The translations under genes and the position numbers were made by a program. Shown here one piece after another: positions 11,043 to 20,871 of a DNA stretch of 64,000 nt. Under the pieces are notes generated by a model. It saw nothing but the letters and a program-made list of their open reading frames with translations, was not told the origin of the DNA and did not search any database. Location of the stretch: NCBI GenBank assembly GCA_039704465.1, contig JASFAU010000004.1:248001-312000 (forward strand), written 5' to 3'. The first letter of the stretch is position 1, and each line of letters starts with the position of its first letter. Origin of the DNA: Plasmodiophora brassicae. Lineage: Eukaryota > Endomyxa > Phytomyxea > Plasmodiophorida > Plasmodiophoridae.

Positions 11043-11699
11043 CGGGAGCGGTGATGGTAATTCAGCATTAGACAAACGACCAGGCCGTCCTGAACTCGTA
11101 TCGGCGACGCGGACAGGGGGTCCGTCGGGTTCAACACCAGAACGACGGCCACCGCTCATTGACACTGCGGACCACGGAGACGTTACCGCAGCCTCCTTTG
11201 ACCCAGAGGTTGCGCATGCGTTCAGGTCAGCACGACGCGCAATGATCCCTGTGACGGTTCCTGACACTGGCTGCTTGGGAAGAAGAGCCCCCATAAAGCC
11301 CCCCGTCGTGGACGAAGCCTTTAACAATCCCATTTTACTTCCCAGTGCTCGCTACGTTGCAAGGTACAAAGTTGGTGCGCGACGGGCAGCTCGACCGACA
11401 AGAACGTAGCATTAGTTTGTTCGGGTCGCTGGATCTGCGTCTCGCATTCAGTGACACCGTCAAAGAGCGTTCAGCAACAACGTCAAAGATGTCGCCGATA
11501 ATCAAAATGAACAGACTCGCAGTGACGTCCACATCTGAGGATAAATGGATCTGACATATATATGACGTGTGCCCAGACAACGACGTGCCAGCAGCTGGCA
11601 CGCTTGTGAACCGCGTTGAATGTACTGTAGAGGGTGCAGACTGTCGTCCGTGCTTCTCTGGGCTCATGAGCCCAAAAGTGGACAGGACGAACACGGGAC

Positions 11700-12001
11700 C
11701 TTTGTAGTGTGCAGAGTCTGACGGCTCACTTGTACGTACCGCGCACGCCGGGCGGCCTGCACAGCAAACTACGCGGGCTGCCCGACTCGTGAGGACTATA
11801 ACCTACTCCTGTTAATGTCGCAACGGGCCTGCTCCTGGCTAGACGCAGGGCACCTGCTTCAAGCGCATTGCGACACAGCTGCGAAAGTTGGTGAACCCGA
11901 CCCGCCAGCAGCCGGGCGCTCATCGCCTGCGGTTCTATATTTAGTTCGAGGCGTGTGCCGTACGTCGTTGCAGAACCAGTGCGTTTCCCGGGCTCGCGTC
12001 A
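11700..12001. other. Intergenic, no supported gene
   Basis: No motif-bearing frame. It holds the putative promoter of the secreted kinase that begins at 12002. Confidence 0.5.
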
Positions 12002-12995
12002 ATGGCGACGTTTGCGGGGGCATGGCTGATCTTCTCGGTGGCCCTGGCGGCGTGCGCCAAGGCGTGGCTTCCGGGGAAGGTCGAGCACGACGCGCTAGCG
12101 AGGCGGAGTGTGTATCGCCTCGTGCATCCAGTCCGCATTCTGGGATCGGGCCACTGCGGGACCGTCTGTCTGGGAAAGCACTGGAAGACCGGGCAGCTGG
12201 GCGCCGTGAAATTCTTCACTCCACGATACCGTAGTCATATCTACGACGCTCCTGTCAAACGTCATCGGCTCAACGAGGACATACTGTGGAAGCGGGCGAA
12301 GAAGACGTTCCTCGCCGAGCACGCTGCAATGCAGGGCCTAGGCGCCGTGAACCACGAGAATGTCATCAAGATGCTCGGTAGTGTTGTCCAGGAGGGCGAC
12401 AATATCAGTCCTGTCTACGCTATCGTGTACGAGTACGCCAACGCCGGCACCCTTCACGACCTGCTGCAATCAGCGACGCCTGTCCGCTTGCGCGTCGCGC
12501 TGTCGTTGCTGGCTCAACTGACGTCGGCCGTACGCGCCGTCCACTCGAAAGGAATAACGCACGGCGACCTGCATGCCAAGAACGTTCTGCTGCACAGTGC
12601 GTCGGGCAGCCCCACTGATCCAGGCGTGCGCGCGATCCTGGCCGATTTCGGCGAGGGCGACGACGACGAAATGACGCTGGACACTGAGTCCCTGAAGAAG
12701 GTCTACGTCGAAGTCCTGAACCGTGTGGACATGGTGCATCTCTGCTGCCAGCTCGTGGCGAACTTCACGAACCTCGGTCCCGACAACCTCCGCTCGCTTT
12801 CTGCCTCGCTCTCGTACAAAAGTAACATCTCACACGCCGCCAAGGAACCTTCAAACGGATATATGTCAACACCATCCGTCTAGTACTAATAGTGAATGGC
12901 CTCGATGTAGGCCCCGTTACTTCACCTCGGCGCTGGCGAGCAAGCTGAAGATATCGATCTCATCGAGAACGGCTAAAACGTACTATGCTTCGTAG
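12002..12995 (+). CDS. Secreted (signal-peptide) protein kinase-like protein
   Basis: Two exons, 12002-12813 and 12893-12995, for 304 aa. Residues 1-21 form a hydrophobic signal peptide ending before AWLPG. A kinase domain follows: Gly-loop ILGSGHCGTV (46-55), Lys70 in LGAVKFF, hinge VYEYANAGTLHDLL, catalytic loop HGDLHAKNVLL (Asp189) and ADFGEG (215-217). The Arg of the usual HRD motif is replaced by Gly. No APE motif is visible and the C-lobe is short, so the domain is minimal. Catalytic Lys, Asp, Asn and DFG are kept, so activity is possible. The final exon (SEWPRCRPRYFTSALASKL) restores an otherwise truncated C-lobe. It is one of four secreted kinases in this window. It is inferred to act in the secretory pathway, in the apoplast or inside a host cell. 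Confidence 0.75.
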
Positions 12996-13357
12996 ACGCT
13001 ATGACCAACATGAGCGACTGCATGGCCAACAAACACTAATCCATTACGTGGATCATCCTGATCCTTTCTTGAACTCACGTCGTCGAAGCCGCGCGGTCGA
13101 CCTTTCGCGGGGTAGGATCAGCAGCACCGTTAGTTGGAAAAAGGGAGACGTCCGGGATACAACGCACCTCATCAATCGCTGCGGTGGCGTTGATGAACTC
13201 GACGACACGGCCGAACGGAGTGCCATGATTGTCAGTATCGGCGGGCAAACGTGTGGGGGGCAACAAGAGCCATGTTCGAGAAGCACTCGTGCCGACGGCG
13301 GGTTTTCTCTATCGATGCTGCCCGTCTCTTAGCGCCACCCGCCTTAACATTTGCGTC
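12996..13357. other. Intergenic, no supported gene
   Basis: Short open frames only, without motifs. Confidence 0.5.
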
Positions 13358-14335
13358 ATGGAAGCCGGCGGCAACGCTGGTGCCATAGCGGTCGACGCAT
13401 GCCCTGGCATCAAGGCGGACGCCACGAAGCCAGCGGGGGAGCCCAGCCACGCGTCGCCGGCGTCGTCGTCGTCGTCGTCGTTCAGCGTGGCGAATGATGC
13501 GGACCCGGGACGGTATTTCCGCCATGGCCAACGGGTCCTCCTGCAGGACGATGCAGAGAGCAGCGGCGGGCGATGGTCTCCTGCCGTCATCGTTAACATC
13601 CGCGATACGGCACACGGCAACGCCCGCCTGCCGTTCATGCGGCTTGTGCTCGTCCAGAGATTGAACTCGGCCACCCCGCCCCGATGGGTGCCTTGCTGTT
13701 CCACTCGGCTACGCCTGCCGCATCGTCCGGTTCCTGCAACGGACGTCGACCCGACTCACCTGGTATGACCAGTCGTCGACCGTGTCGAACGGCGACGGGT
13801 TTGACCATAAAACCAGGTACCGGGGAGAACGCTGGAAGTTATGAAGACGCTGTTGACGATGGCGGCGCAAGCGAGGCGACTTGGCAAGGCGTTCCTGGCG
13901 GCCAGTTGCGAGTGCAGGGCGCTGCAGTGCCTTCTGCATCAGTGCAACAGCAGGAAACAGCAGGCAGGAGACACAAAGCAGGGCGCCGAGTGCGCCGCCA
14001 AGTCGTTGCTGCGTTTGGCACTTCACTATTGGTTCACGTCGGTCTGTCCCATGCTGCAGCTGGAGCTGGGCCGAGCTGTCCAAATACATGCTAGCGTCGG
14101 GCACGCGCCGGCCCACGACGGCGGCACAGCGCTGCTGAACCGCATGGCGATCCGGTCCGAACTGGCAGCCGACGTCGTCGCCTGGAGGAACCTGATGGCA
14201 GCCATGACCCGATCCGTTGAGGGCGAAATCGATGACGACGTCGATGTCGCCTACCTGAAGACAACGCCAATGCAGGCCACGCTCCCTTCCATTCTCGCCC
14301 GATGGTCTTCGTCGAATACAAAGGACAGCGTATGA
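13358..14335 (+). CDS. Uncharacterised two-exon protein
   Basis: Exons 13358-13762 and 13817-14335 are joined by a 54-nt intron with a TTGACC branch motif, giving 307 aa. I do not recognise a family. Residues 1-55 are disordered with a Ser run encoded by TCG repeats. Residues 55-120 look like a small beta-barrel (RYFRHGQRVLLQ, WSPAVIVNI, PFMRLVLVQR, WVPCC) and could be Tudor- or chromo-like, but this is only a resemblance. The C-terminal half is helical with many Cys residues (SCECRALQCLLHQCN). There is no signal peptide or transmembrane segment. Continuous frame across the predicted splice supports it being a real gene. Confidence 0.6.
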
Positions 14336-14557
14336 GCAGACGCAGACGCACCCCCAGCGCCGTGCAACGCTCGCATTGTGCAAGGATGGCAAATCGTCAG
14401 CGAACGGGGTCGCGAAGCAAACCAACTATAACCGGAGGCCCGCTGCACTTTGTTCCAGCGTTGCACAGCAACAGTCCCGTCTGCATGCAACAGATGTTTA
14501 GCGAACCAGGATAAATAACGGAGCAGCGGCAAGCACGACGTGGGGCGGGAGCATCGA

Positions 14558-15517
14558 TCATCGCCGGCAGAGAAGCAGGCTAGCCAGGCCGCAGCGCCCG
14601 ACGTCGTCGCGGTCGTCTTCGTCGATGCAGTCTTCGGGGATGATTGCACGACGGGACTGCGTCCGCTGGTCCCAGACGAGGAACGGCGAGCCGACCTCGG
14701 ACCAGCTGCTTCTGGACGGCGATGACACCGACGGAGACGTAGGACGATCCCTGGATCCATCGATATCACGAGCCAGAGCTGTCAGGTCGGTCGGCGTCGG
14801 CATCATGCTGCCGTACTCGGGTGAATGGTGCTGATCTGCTCCATGGACGGACAGCGTCCGTTGCAGGAGCGCGACGGTTGTGAAACTTGGGATCGGCTGC
14901 GGCGGGTCCGATGCTTGCAGAACAACCGTGGCACCGGCCACCACCTCCGTCTCGCTGACGGTGATCGATGCACGCAGGCGGGCGGGACGGCGATTCTTCC
15001 GGAGCAGGTCCAGCGCAACGGAATGTCGTTCACCGTCGGCGAAATCAGAGACATCGACGAGGGCGGACCAATGCTTGCGCTTCCTGCGGCGACGCGGGAC
15101 GTACTTAGACACACCACAGGTATCGACCGTTGATGCCGGGCACGCATACGCTTTGTTTCCCGCGACCACAACGACCGCAACCTCCTTCTTCCTCCATCCG
15201 CCGCGTTCGTTGTCCTTCCCGCGTCGCAGGTTGACATCGAACGCGATCGTCTCATTCCAGGTCGCCGACCCGGTCCCATCCGATAGCGCCGCCCGGGTCC
15301 GCGCCAGCGTCTGCCTGCGCCTGCGGATCTTGGCCACGACCGGTTCGCTACCCATGGGCAGTACGTCCCCAGTCAGGCCGTCCGCGCGCGCCAACCCCGT
15401 CCGCTGGCCTACGTACCACACGCCGCTCCGGATGCCGTCGACGGTCTCGACCACGATGGCGCATCGCGCCTGGCCGCGCGCAGGTCGTGCGCCGCGCCCG
15501 CCGCCCGCTCCCAACAT
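14558..15517 (-). CDS. NT-type C2 domain protein (EEIG1/EHBP1-like)
   Basis: An uninterrupted 319-aa frame. The first 165 residues follow the NT-C2 pattern: a strand with CAIVVETVDGI, then WYVGQRTG, a WNETIAFDVNL block, a Lys-rich linker, AVVVVAGNKAYAC, and HWSALVDVSDFADGERHSVALDLL (the idL strand). This is followed by a strand region ASITVSETEVVAG. The last 120 residues are disordered and acidic, ending in a Leu-rich tail. NT-C2 proteins often sit at membranes or the cytoskeleton and bind Rab effectors; here the partner is unknown. The start at 15517 is chosen because the frame upstream of it is not conserved-looking. Confidence 0.65.
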   Translation of the reverse strand: MLGAGGGRGARPARGQARCAIVVETVDGIRSGVWYVGQRTGLARADGLTGDVLPMGSEPVVAKIRRRRQTLARTRAALSDGTGSATWNETIAFDVNLRRGKDNERGGWRKKEVAVVVVAGNKAYACPASTVDTCGVSKYVPRRRRKRKHWSALVDVSDFADGERHSVALDLLRKNRRPARLRASITVSETEVVAGATVVLQASDPPQPIPSFTTVALLQRTLSVHGADQHHSPEYGSMMPTPTDLTALARDIDGSRDRPTSPSVSSPSRSSWSEVGSPFLVWDQRTQSRRAIIPEDCIDEDDRDDVGRCGLASLLLCRR

Positions 15518-15846
15518 GACCCTTTCACAAATGGCGCAAACGACGGTTCCCCAACGGCCAACCCCCAGTGGGGCGTGCGTTGTCCATTGTTTTTTGTGCC
15601 GGTTCTGGATGGGCCCCCGCCGACCCCCCAAAAACAGGCCAAAAAAACAAACGGAAAACAGGTCCCTGCGCAGGGCTCATTTCGGCGCCCCCTGGGCAGG
15701 TTTATGACATCACTGCGGGGCACGATCATGCGAGGTTCAGTGTTGTTTAGCATGGCGACCCGGCGAGTCCTGTTCGGCGGAGGAACTGGGGGCCATGCAC
15801 ACGTTGTCGGGCGGCCTGACATAGCCGGAACGGGACCGTGCGGGCA
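15518..15846. other. Intergenic with homopolymer-rich tract
   Basis: About 330 bp without a gene. It includes runs of C and A at 15600-15655 and probably holds the C2 gene promoter and the 3' end of the secreted protein gene at 15847. Confidence 0.5.
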
Positions 15847-17205
15847 TCATTCGTTCCTGGGAACTGCCGGCAGCAGCGGATGATCGATGCAGTGACCCCA
15901 GAGAAATACTGGCACGATGCACGGTTTCGTTTGATGATCGGACTCATCTGTCGAGGTCGGTGAACCGAGGGATGCGTCGAGGCCAGGGTGCGACGATTCC
16001 CCATCGGGAACGCTGCTGCCCTGGTGCATACGAAGCCCCCCACAAGATCTCGTCATACCCGATATCGGGGGAGGATGTATCAACAGGTCCTTCCTCGCCA
16101 GCGTCACCGCGGCTCTGGCTCGACGATAATTGTGATCCTGCTGATCGATCGCGAAAAGCCATTCCGTTAGAGCGCGGGCCGCACCGTTGCAATTGGGAGT
16201 CCCGTCGATGAGGCCACGAAGGGAGTCCAGTAGATCGCCGTCCCACATGAACAGCGGATGTTCCGCGATGCCGGACAAGAGCATTCGAACGGAATTGCAG
16301 TCGTCGGTCGCGATCAGCTGCGACGTGATCAGCATGCACCGCTCGTCGTCCAGGATGTGTTTCACGATGACCTTCTTCACGTCGGCCCCGCTGGCGATCT
16401 GCAAGAGCAACGCGAGGTCGACGTTTCCCTCCCGTCCGTTCATCGTTTCAAGTATCGCGTCTGCCACAGCCGCCTTTCCAGCGCCCGCAGCGACGAACAG
16501 AATCCTCTGGAGGAACCCAGAGGGTCTCCCACTCCAACGCGAACGGAATACGTCGACCCTGTTGAAGTACAGTGCCAACGTTAGGACGGCGTCGCCGTAA
16601 GACCGATCGTCGTTACGGTCCTCGACGAATTCGAGGTTTCGGACCAGGTTGCCCAGCTGACGCATCTGGAATACTAGGCGGCTGTCCGACAGGTCGACTG
16701 GGTTGGCCAGTAGTGTCTCGATGACGGTGCCGAGTCGTTGTTTCGTCCAGACAGCGCGGCCGGGGGCCGCGACCTCCCATGAGCGCGGGACCACGTGCGG
16801 GATGATCGCGAGAACGATGCGTGTCTGACCGAGGTTTGCCGCTCGCGCCAACGGCTCGAAATAGGCGTCGCAGACGACGCCCAGCAGTTCACATCGTTGC
16901 AGGAGCGCGTCAGTCGCAGGCAGGTTCCTGTTCCCGATAGCGCCATCCAGCATCGCAACCAATTCGTCAGGCCGTCCCGCCTGAACTAGCTTCCGGAGCA
17001 GGCGCCCGCCCGAGGACGTGGCAGAGGCGATCAGCTCCCGTCGCCCAAGCGGCGTCGCCGTGCGTAGAGTGTCGACGCATTGCTCCGAGGAGAGCAGACA
17101 CCCCATCAGGTGATCAGTGCAGCCGGCCCGACCGCGCGAGCTCGACGTGATCAGGCACACGGTCAGCAACACGACCACCAGCGCTGGCCATGATTGTGCC
17201 GGCAT
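15847..17205 (-). CDS. Secreted helical-repeat protein, family member A
   Basis: A 452-aa intronless frame. Residues 1-27 are a signal peptide (MPAQSWPALVVVLLTVCLIT). The mature part is an all-helical, repeat-like array reminiscent of ankyrin or TPR folds but without their signatures: SGGRLLRKLVQAGRPDELV, NLPATDALLQRCE, YFEPLARAANLGQTRIVLAI, AVLTLALYFNRVDVF, AVADAILETMNG. It is clearly paralogous to the neighbour at 17391-18920 (aligned SGGRLL.KL, RPDELV..L.GA, LQRCE, YFE.L.RA, VLTLA..F.R.DV, ILDD/IVSD). The C-terminal tail is Ser/Pro-rich and not conserved between the two. Its function is unknown; it is inferred to be secreted. Confidence 0.75.
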   Translation of the reverse strand: MPAQSWPALVVVLLTVCLITSSSRGRAGCTDHLMGCLLSSEQCVDTLRTATPLGRRELIASATSSGGRLLRKLVQAGRPDELVAMLDGAIGNRNLPATDALLQRCELLGVVCDAYFEPLARAANLGQTRIVLAIIPHVVPRSWEVAAPGRAVWTKQRLGTVIETLLANPVDLSDSRLVFQMRQLGNLVRNLEFVEDRNDDRSYGDAVLTLALYFNRVDVFRSRWSGRPSGFLQRILFVAAGAGKAAVADAILETMNGREGNVDLALLLQIASGADVKKVIVKHILDDERCMLITSQLIATDDCNSVRMLLSGIAEHPLFMWDGDLLDSLRGLIDGTPNCNGAARALTEWLFAIDQQDHNYRRARAAVTLARKDLLIHPPPISGMTRSCGGLRMHQGSSVPDGESSHPGLDASLGSPTSTDESDHQTKPCIVPVFLWGHCIDHPLLPAVPRNE

Positions 17206-17390
17206 CGCTGGGAGGCGCGATCCGCTATTTTATCGGGCGCGTCAGACACGCCCGAAGATGAGCCCGCGGGGTTGATCCCACTATATGACGACGGCCCTAA
17301 GGTTGCCTCATCGCAGTCGCCGTGCAACAAACGCTTCTCCGTCGTGTATTACGAAAGCGTTAGGGGGCGATGGCAATAGCAACGAGGCGC

Positions 17391-18920
17391 TCAGTCGTCC
17401 AGCTCGTCATTGGAGTACTGAGTGCTCTCGTACCCGTCCGACACAACGTAAGTGTCCACGAGGCCGTCCAGGATCGACCTTGAAGGCGTTGTCAGCAGAG
17501 GCGTCTGGTCGGAACACTGCGATTGGCGGAGAGTTGGTGTAGGGATGCAGGCTCCCAGGAAACGGACCGCCGGGGGTTGCTTCGCGTAATCGACGTAGGA
17601 GTCGTCATCCGACGCCCCCGCCGACGTGTCGCAGCCGGAAGGCGGTGAGCACTGCCGCCGTCGACGGGTGATCCGTTGCCCAGTCGGGATAGGCTCCAGT
17701 TGCTTAACGGAAGTACTGGGAGTTGGCGTTATGTGCCCTTCGTGATTGGACTCGGAGGACGAGGGCATCGTGTGCCTCGACCATTTCAGTTTCGGGGAGT
17801 GTAGCGATGAGAACGTGGCTCGGGGTCGACCTTGAACCTGTGCGGCGAAATACGCCAGCCCTTCAGCCAACGTGTGCAACGCCCCGTTCCATGAAGTCAG
17901 CAACGTCTCGACGAGTTGCTGAAGGGATTCGAGGAAGGGGGGATCCTTCTCCAGCACGCGACAAGCCTTGATGAAGGATAAAAGCAAGCGAATGCTGGCG
18001 TAGTCGTTGTTCACAACCAGTTGCCGTATGATGATGACCCGTCTAACATCACTCACAATGTGATTCAGGACGACTTGCTGCGCATAACGTCCTCTGGCAC
18101 AGGCCAGCATCCGCCCCAGGTCGACGGTGGCCTGACCGCCCATCGTGTCCAGAACGGCGTCCGCAAACCGGGCACGCCCATTTCGAAGAGCAACGCCCAG
18201 AACTCGCTTCAAGGTCTCGGAACTTCCACTGACGTATTGGAAACGCTCCAGGACGTCCGGCCTGTGGAAGAAGAAAGCGAGCGTCAGCACCGTTTCGTCG
18301 TAGTAGCGGTCGTGGATGGCAGGGTCCTCGATGAATGGGCAGTTCTTGACGATTCTGCCGATTTGTCGCAGCTGGGCTTGCTGTATGGCCGGGTCCGGAT
18401 TGTGCAGGTCCGGATCGGTGAGAAGCCTGTCGACGATAGCAGCCAGCTGGTTCCTGGCCGGCAGCCCTAAATCGCTGATGGTCACGTCGCTCGGGACGAG
18501 TCGAGGAATGAGAGCGAAGACATGGCACGTATGTCCGAGGATAGTCGCTCGTGTCAACGTCTCGAAGTAGTAGGCAGGGCTGACATGCGCACTCTCGCAA
18601 CGTTGAAGAATGGTGTCCATGGCGCCCAGGTTGCCGTTCGCGACAGCGCCATTGAGCAACTGAACCAGTTCGTCAGGTCGCTCCACCCGGAGCAGCTTCT
18701 TCAGAAGGCGACCGCCCGATTCAGTGTGGGTCGCTCGCGCGATCACCGCCTGTCGCAAGTCCGGCTCCGCCGATCGAACGAGGGCAATGCACTGCCGCGC
18801 CGAGAGCACACGCTCCAGCGCCAGCAGACGCACGGGCGGGACGCATCCCGCGTCGGTGCCCAGGAGCGCTGTCATCCACGCGGCCAGGAGCGCGACGTGC
18901 ACAGTACGGCGGGTGCACAT
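17391..18920 (-). CDS. Secreted helical-repeat protein, family member B
   Basis: A 509-aa intronless frame with a signal peptide (VHVALLAAWMTALLGTDAGC). Residues 30-370 share the helical array of the neighbour at 15847-17205: SGGRLLKKLLRVERPDELV, NLGAMDTILQRCE, YYFETLTRATILGHT, ETVLTLAFFFHRPDVL, RFADAVLDTMGG, YASIRLLLSFI. The C-terminal 140 residues are disordered with an Arg-rich segment (ITRRRRQC) that could be a nuclear localisation signal, followed by acidic and Ser-rich sequence. The two genes are 185 bp apart on the same strand, so tandem duplication is the simplest history. The function is unknown. It is likely a lineage-specific secreted family. Confidence 0.77.
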   Translation of the reverse strand: MCTRRTVHVALLAAWMTALLGTDAGCVPPVRLLALERVLSARQCIALVRSAEPDLRQAVIARATHTESGGRLLKKLLRVERPDELVQLLNGAVANGNLGAMDTILQRCESAHVSPAYYFETLTRATILGHTCHVFALIPRLVPSDVTISDLGLPARNQLAAIVDRLLTDPDLHNPDPAIQQAQLRQIGRIVKNCPFIEDPAIHDRYYDETVLTLAFFFHRPDVLERFQYVSGSSETLKRVLGVALRNGRARFADAVLDTMGGQATVDLGRMLACARGRYAQQVVLNHIVSDVRRVIIIRQLVVNNDYASIRLLLSFIKACRVLEKDPPFLESLQQLVETLLTSWNGALHTLAEGLAYFAAQVQGRPRATFSSLHSPKLKWSRHTMPSSSESNHEGHITPTPSTSVKQLEPIPTGQRITRRRRQCSPPSGCDTSAGASDDDSYVDYAKQPPAVRFLGACIPTPTLRQSQCSDQTPLLTTPSRSILDGLVDTYVVSDGYESTQYSNDELDD

Positions 18921-19345
18921 GACGTCGATGAACCAGCTGCTGACGTCAGCAAACAGTCCTCGGGCGGTTGCCGGGCGATTCGGTCAAGCAGTACTGGTAC
19001 GCGGCGGCTTGCGCGCGCAAGCCCCGGACTGGAAAATGCGCGACTCCACATCTGCTCCCAGCCGCTCCGCAACTCTCGTGTGAGCCAGACAGTGCGTCTG
19101 CGCGCGGCCCATTGCAGAGGAGAGGGGTCCCGGGGAATCCTGCTGGTACGGCGCGCGGCCAATCGCGGGGGAATTGCCCCAATGTTCTACAAACAGACCC
19201 GTAATGTCCACCAAACACCCCATATTGGCCGTCAATTACCGTCCGCTGTATTCAGCAATTTCAGGCAAGGTGTATTGTCAATGTAAGCGGGGCACGCGCG
19301 CGGCTACAGGAGACGAAGGCAAAGTTAAGTGGGAGGGTGTAACTT

Positions 19346-20131
19346 TCAAATTTGGTCGGCTTGCAAGGGGTGGACATGGCGAAGGTGGATGGCAAGAACG
19401 TCTCCATGCATTCGCGACCGGCAAATACCGCACATCTCAGCAGGACGAGCGGAGATATGCTGGTCCAAGTCGCGAATTCCATAGAAATGGGCCGGGCAAT
19501 ACGGGCATTGAAACATTGGACCGCCTCGTGGGCGCTCACCCTGGTGCGGACTAGTGCTCGATGACACGCTAGCACACGTCAAATACGCACGCTGGTGACG
19601 ATGAAACCCTTGTTTGGTCCTAAACTGGTGCCTGCAGGCCCGGCACTGTAGGACGAGGTAGCCTTCTCTACTGCGGGTCAATACTGACCCAGGGATTGGA
19701 TCTCGTGCTACACAGGTGGCCGCCTCGTGTGCTCGACGTGAGCTGACAGACGAAAACGTTAGCAGGCAGGATTGGCATTGCTTTGGATTGACGGCGTTTC
19801 CTGAATGCGGGCGCGATGATGTTCCCTGATTGGGCGTTGCGTGGTGAAGCGATGCTGGCTGAATCACATTGTCACGTTGCCCGAAATCGTGCCGGCTAAC
19901 GGCTTCGTCGTCTGGGAAGGTATCGCCGGCCGTGCGGGACACGGTTGCCTCCGGTTGGTCCACGGCGGCAGCTCGCGCGCGAACACGATTATCGGCGTCG
20001 AACGCGTCGAAGTTGAACAAGGTAACGACCTCTGCCCAGACGTCGTCGTCATCGGCAGCGGAAACAGGGACGCCCGACGCCCGACATGTCAACAGAAGCG
20101 CACACAGCGATACTCCCAGTGGCACCAGCAT
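19346..20131 (-). CDS. Signal-peptide protein with C2H2/C2HC zinc fingers
   Basis: A 261-aa intronless frame. Met at 20131 begins a signal peptide (MLVPLGVSLCALLLTCRASG) followed by an acidic region. From about residue 118 there are four zinc-binding-like units: CQSCLLTFSSVSSRRAHE, CRACRHQFRTKQGFHRHQ, CPYCPAHFYGIRDLDQH and CGICRSRMHGDVLAIHLRHVH. The spacing fits C2H2 or C2HC fingers. Zinc fingers normally act in the nucleus or cytosol, so a cleavable signal peptide in front of them is unusual. The frame extends 26 codons further upstream, but that extension is hydrophilic. It could instead be a nuclear protein whose signal-like N-terminus is fortuitous. Confidence 0.7.
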   Translation of the reverse strand: MLVPLGVSLCALLLTCRASGVPVSAADDDDVWAEVVTLFNFDAFDADNRVRARAAAVDQPEATVSRTAGDTFPDDEAVSRHDFGQRDNVIQPASLHHATPNQGTSSRPHSGNAVNPKQCQSCLLTFSSVSSRRAHEAATCVARDPIPGSVLTRSREGYLVLQCRACRHQFRTKQGFHRHQRAYLTCASVSSSTSPHQGERPRGGPMFQCPYCPAHFYGIRDLDQHISARPAEMCGICRSRMHGDVLAIHLRHVHPLQADQI

Positions 20132-20285
20132 GGTTCCACACGGCAACAGCGTGTCTGACAGAGGATTTGCTGCGCTTTGGCCGGGGCGCCGGTACCGAAC
20201 TCGGATCACGCTACAATGCCGGTACGGTTTGGCACGACGGCTGGCTATTTTCGGCGTTGCTGGGCCGAAGGTATTTATGTACTTA

Positions 20286-20818
20286 TTACCGTGTTCTCAT
20301 TGGCAGGCGCAGGCTCTGCGATTCGCCACCAGGTGTGCTGGAGCACAGGTCCCGGCGCCGTGTATCGACAGCGTTGAGCCTCGGATCGATCAGTAGGATA
20401 ACGGCGTCGGAGCGCGATGCTATCGGGCATGTCAGGACGCGCTGGCTCTGCTGTCGGGCAGTCTATCGCCGCGTGGTGCAGCGCTTCCGAGCTCATCGCA
20501 TTCACTTTCGACAACACAGTCAGAGGTGCAATCCTGCCCAATCAGCTGTCCGGCGATCCTGATCAGGGACGGCCTATGGCGTGCCTCTGCCGCCTTCCAG
20601 TTCATTGTTTGACGGCCACCAACAGCGCATCTGCTGATACGTGTCGTGGATCGCGCGGGACAAGTCTACGACGTCACTTGCGACGTCGGCAGACCCGCCA
20701 GCGCGTCATATTCGACGTGCACAACCGCATATCCGACCACAGGCGCGATGCGCTTCGGAGGTCCAATATCTGACGAGGAATCGCAGCTGCCTTCACCAGT
20801 CGTCTCGGCGGCAACCAT
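20286..20818 (-). CDS. Small uncharacterised four-exon protein
   Basis: Exons 20818-20678, 20633-20620, 20573-20506 and 20419-20286 splice to 118 aa in one frame. I do not recognise a family. Segments VVGYAVVHVEYDALAG, SLIRIAGQLIGQDC and DAVILLIDPRLNAVD look like alternating strands and helices of a small globular domain. The 14-nt second exon and the 44-46-nt introns are unusual, and an alternative reading retains the first intron with a frame change (AIHDTYQQMR). It begins 54 bp after the TBC gene on the same strand. Confidence 0.45.
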
Positions 20819-20871
20819 GAACAGTCGAGTCAGCCACATTATACTGGATTCTAAACCGGCCTACAGGAACG

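Larger units (their letters stand above)
10000..11694 (-). other. Unresolved gene-like region, possible multi-exon or decayed gene
   Basis: The minus strand has protein-like pieces in different frames. 11333-10707 ends in a Lys/Arg/Leu-rich helix (RNELRLYDLLKKEICRR) and contains a 23-residue tandem repeat with FFADRFR and FFADRYR. Around 10700-10580 lies a helix-rich segment (VFDECARTKATYQGLSNLL). A plausible intron joins it to FLRECIASREFPLPL (about 10510-10440). Beyond the palindrome at 10338-10425 come QQIEDLEDLRSEVF (about 10285) and, in another frame, residues 10250-10010. I could not join these into one clean model and recognise no domain. It may be a lineage-specific gene or a relic. 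The plus frame 9541-10053 has no supporting features. Confidence 0.35.

Noticed and set aside
14880..15707. Long plus-strand frame opposite the NT-C2 gene
   Set aside because: It is a shadow of the minus-strand gene: no motifs, skewed composition rich in Arg, Pro and Ser, and the minus frame shows clear C2-type strands.
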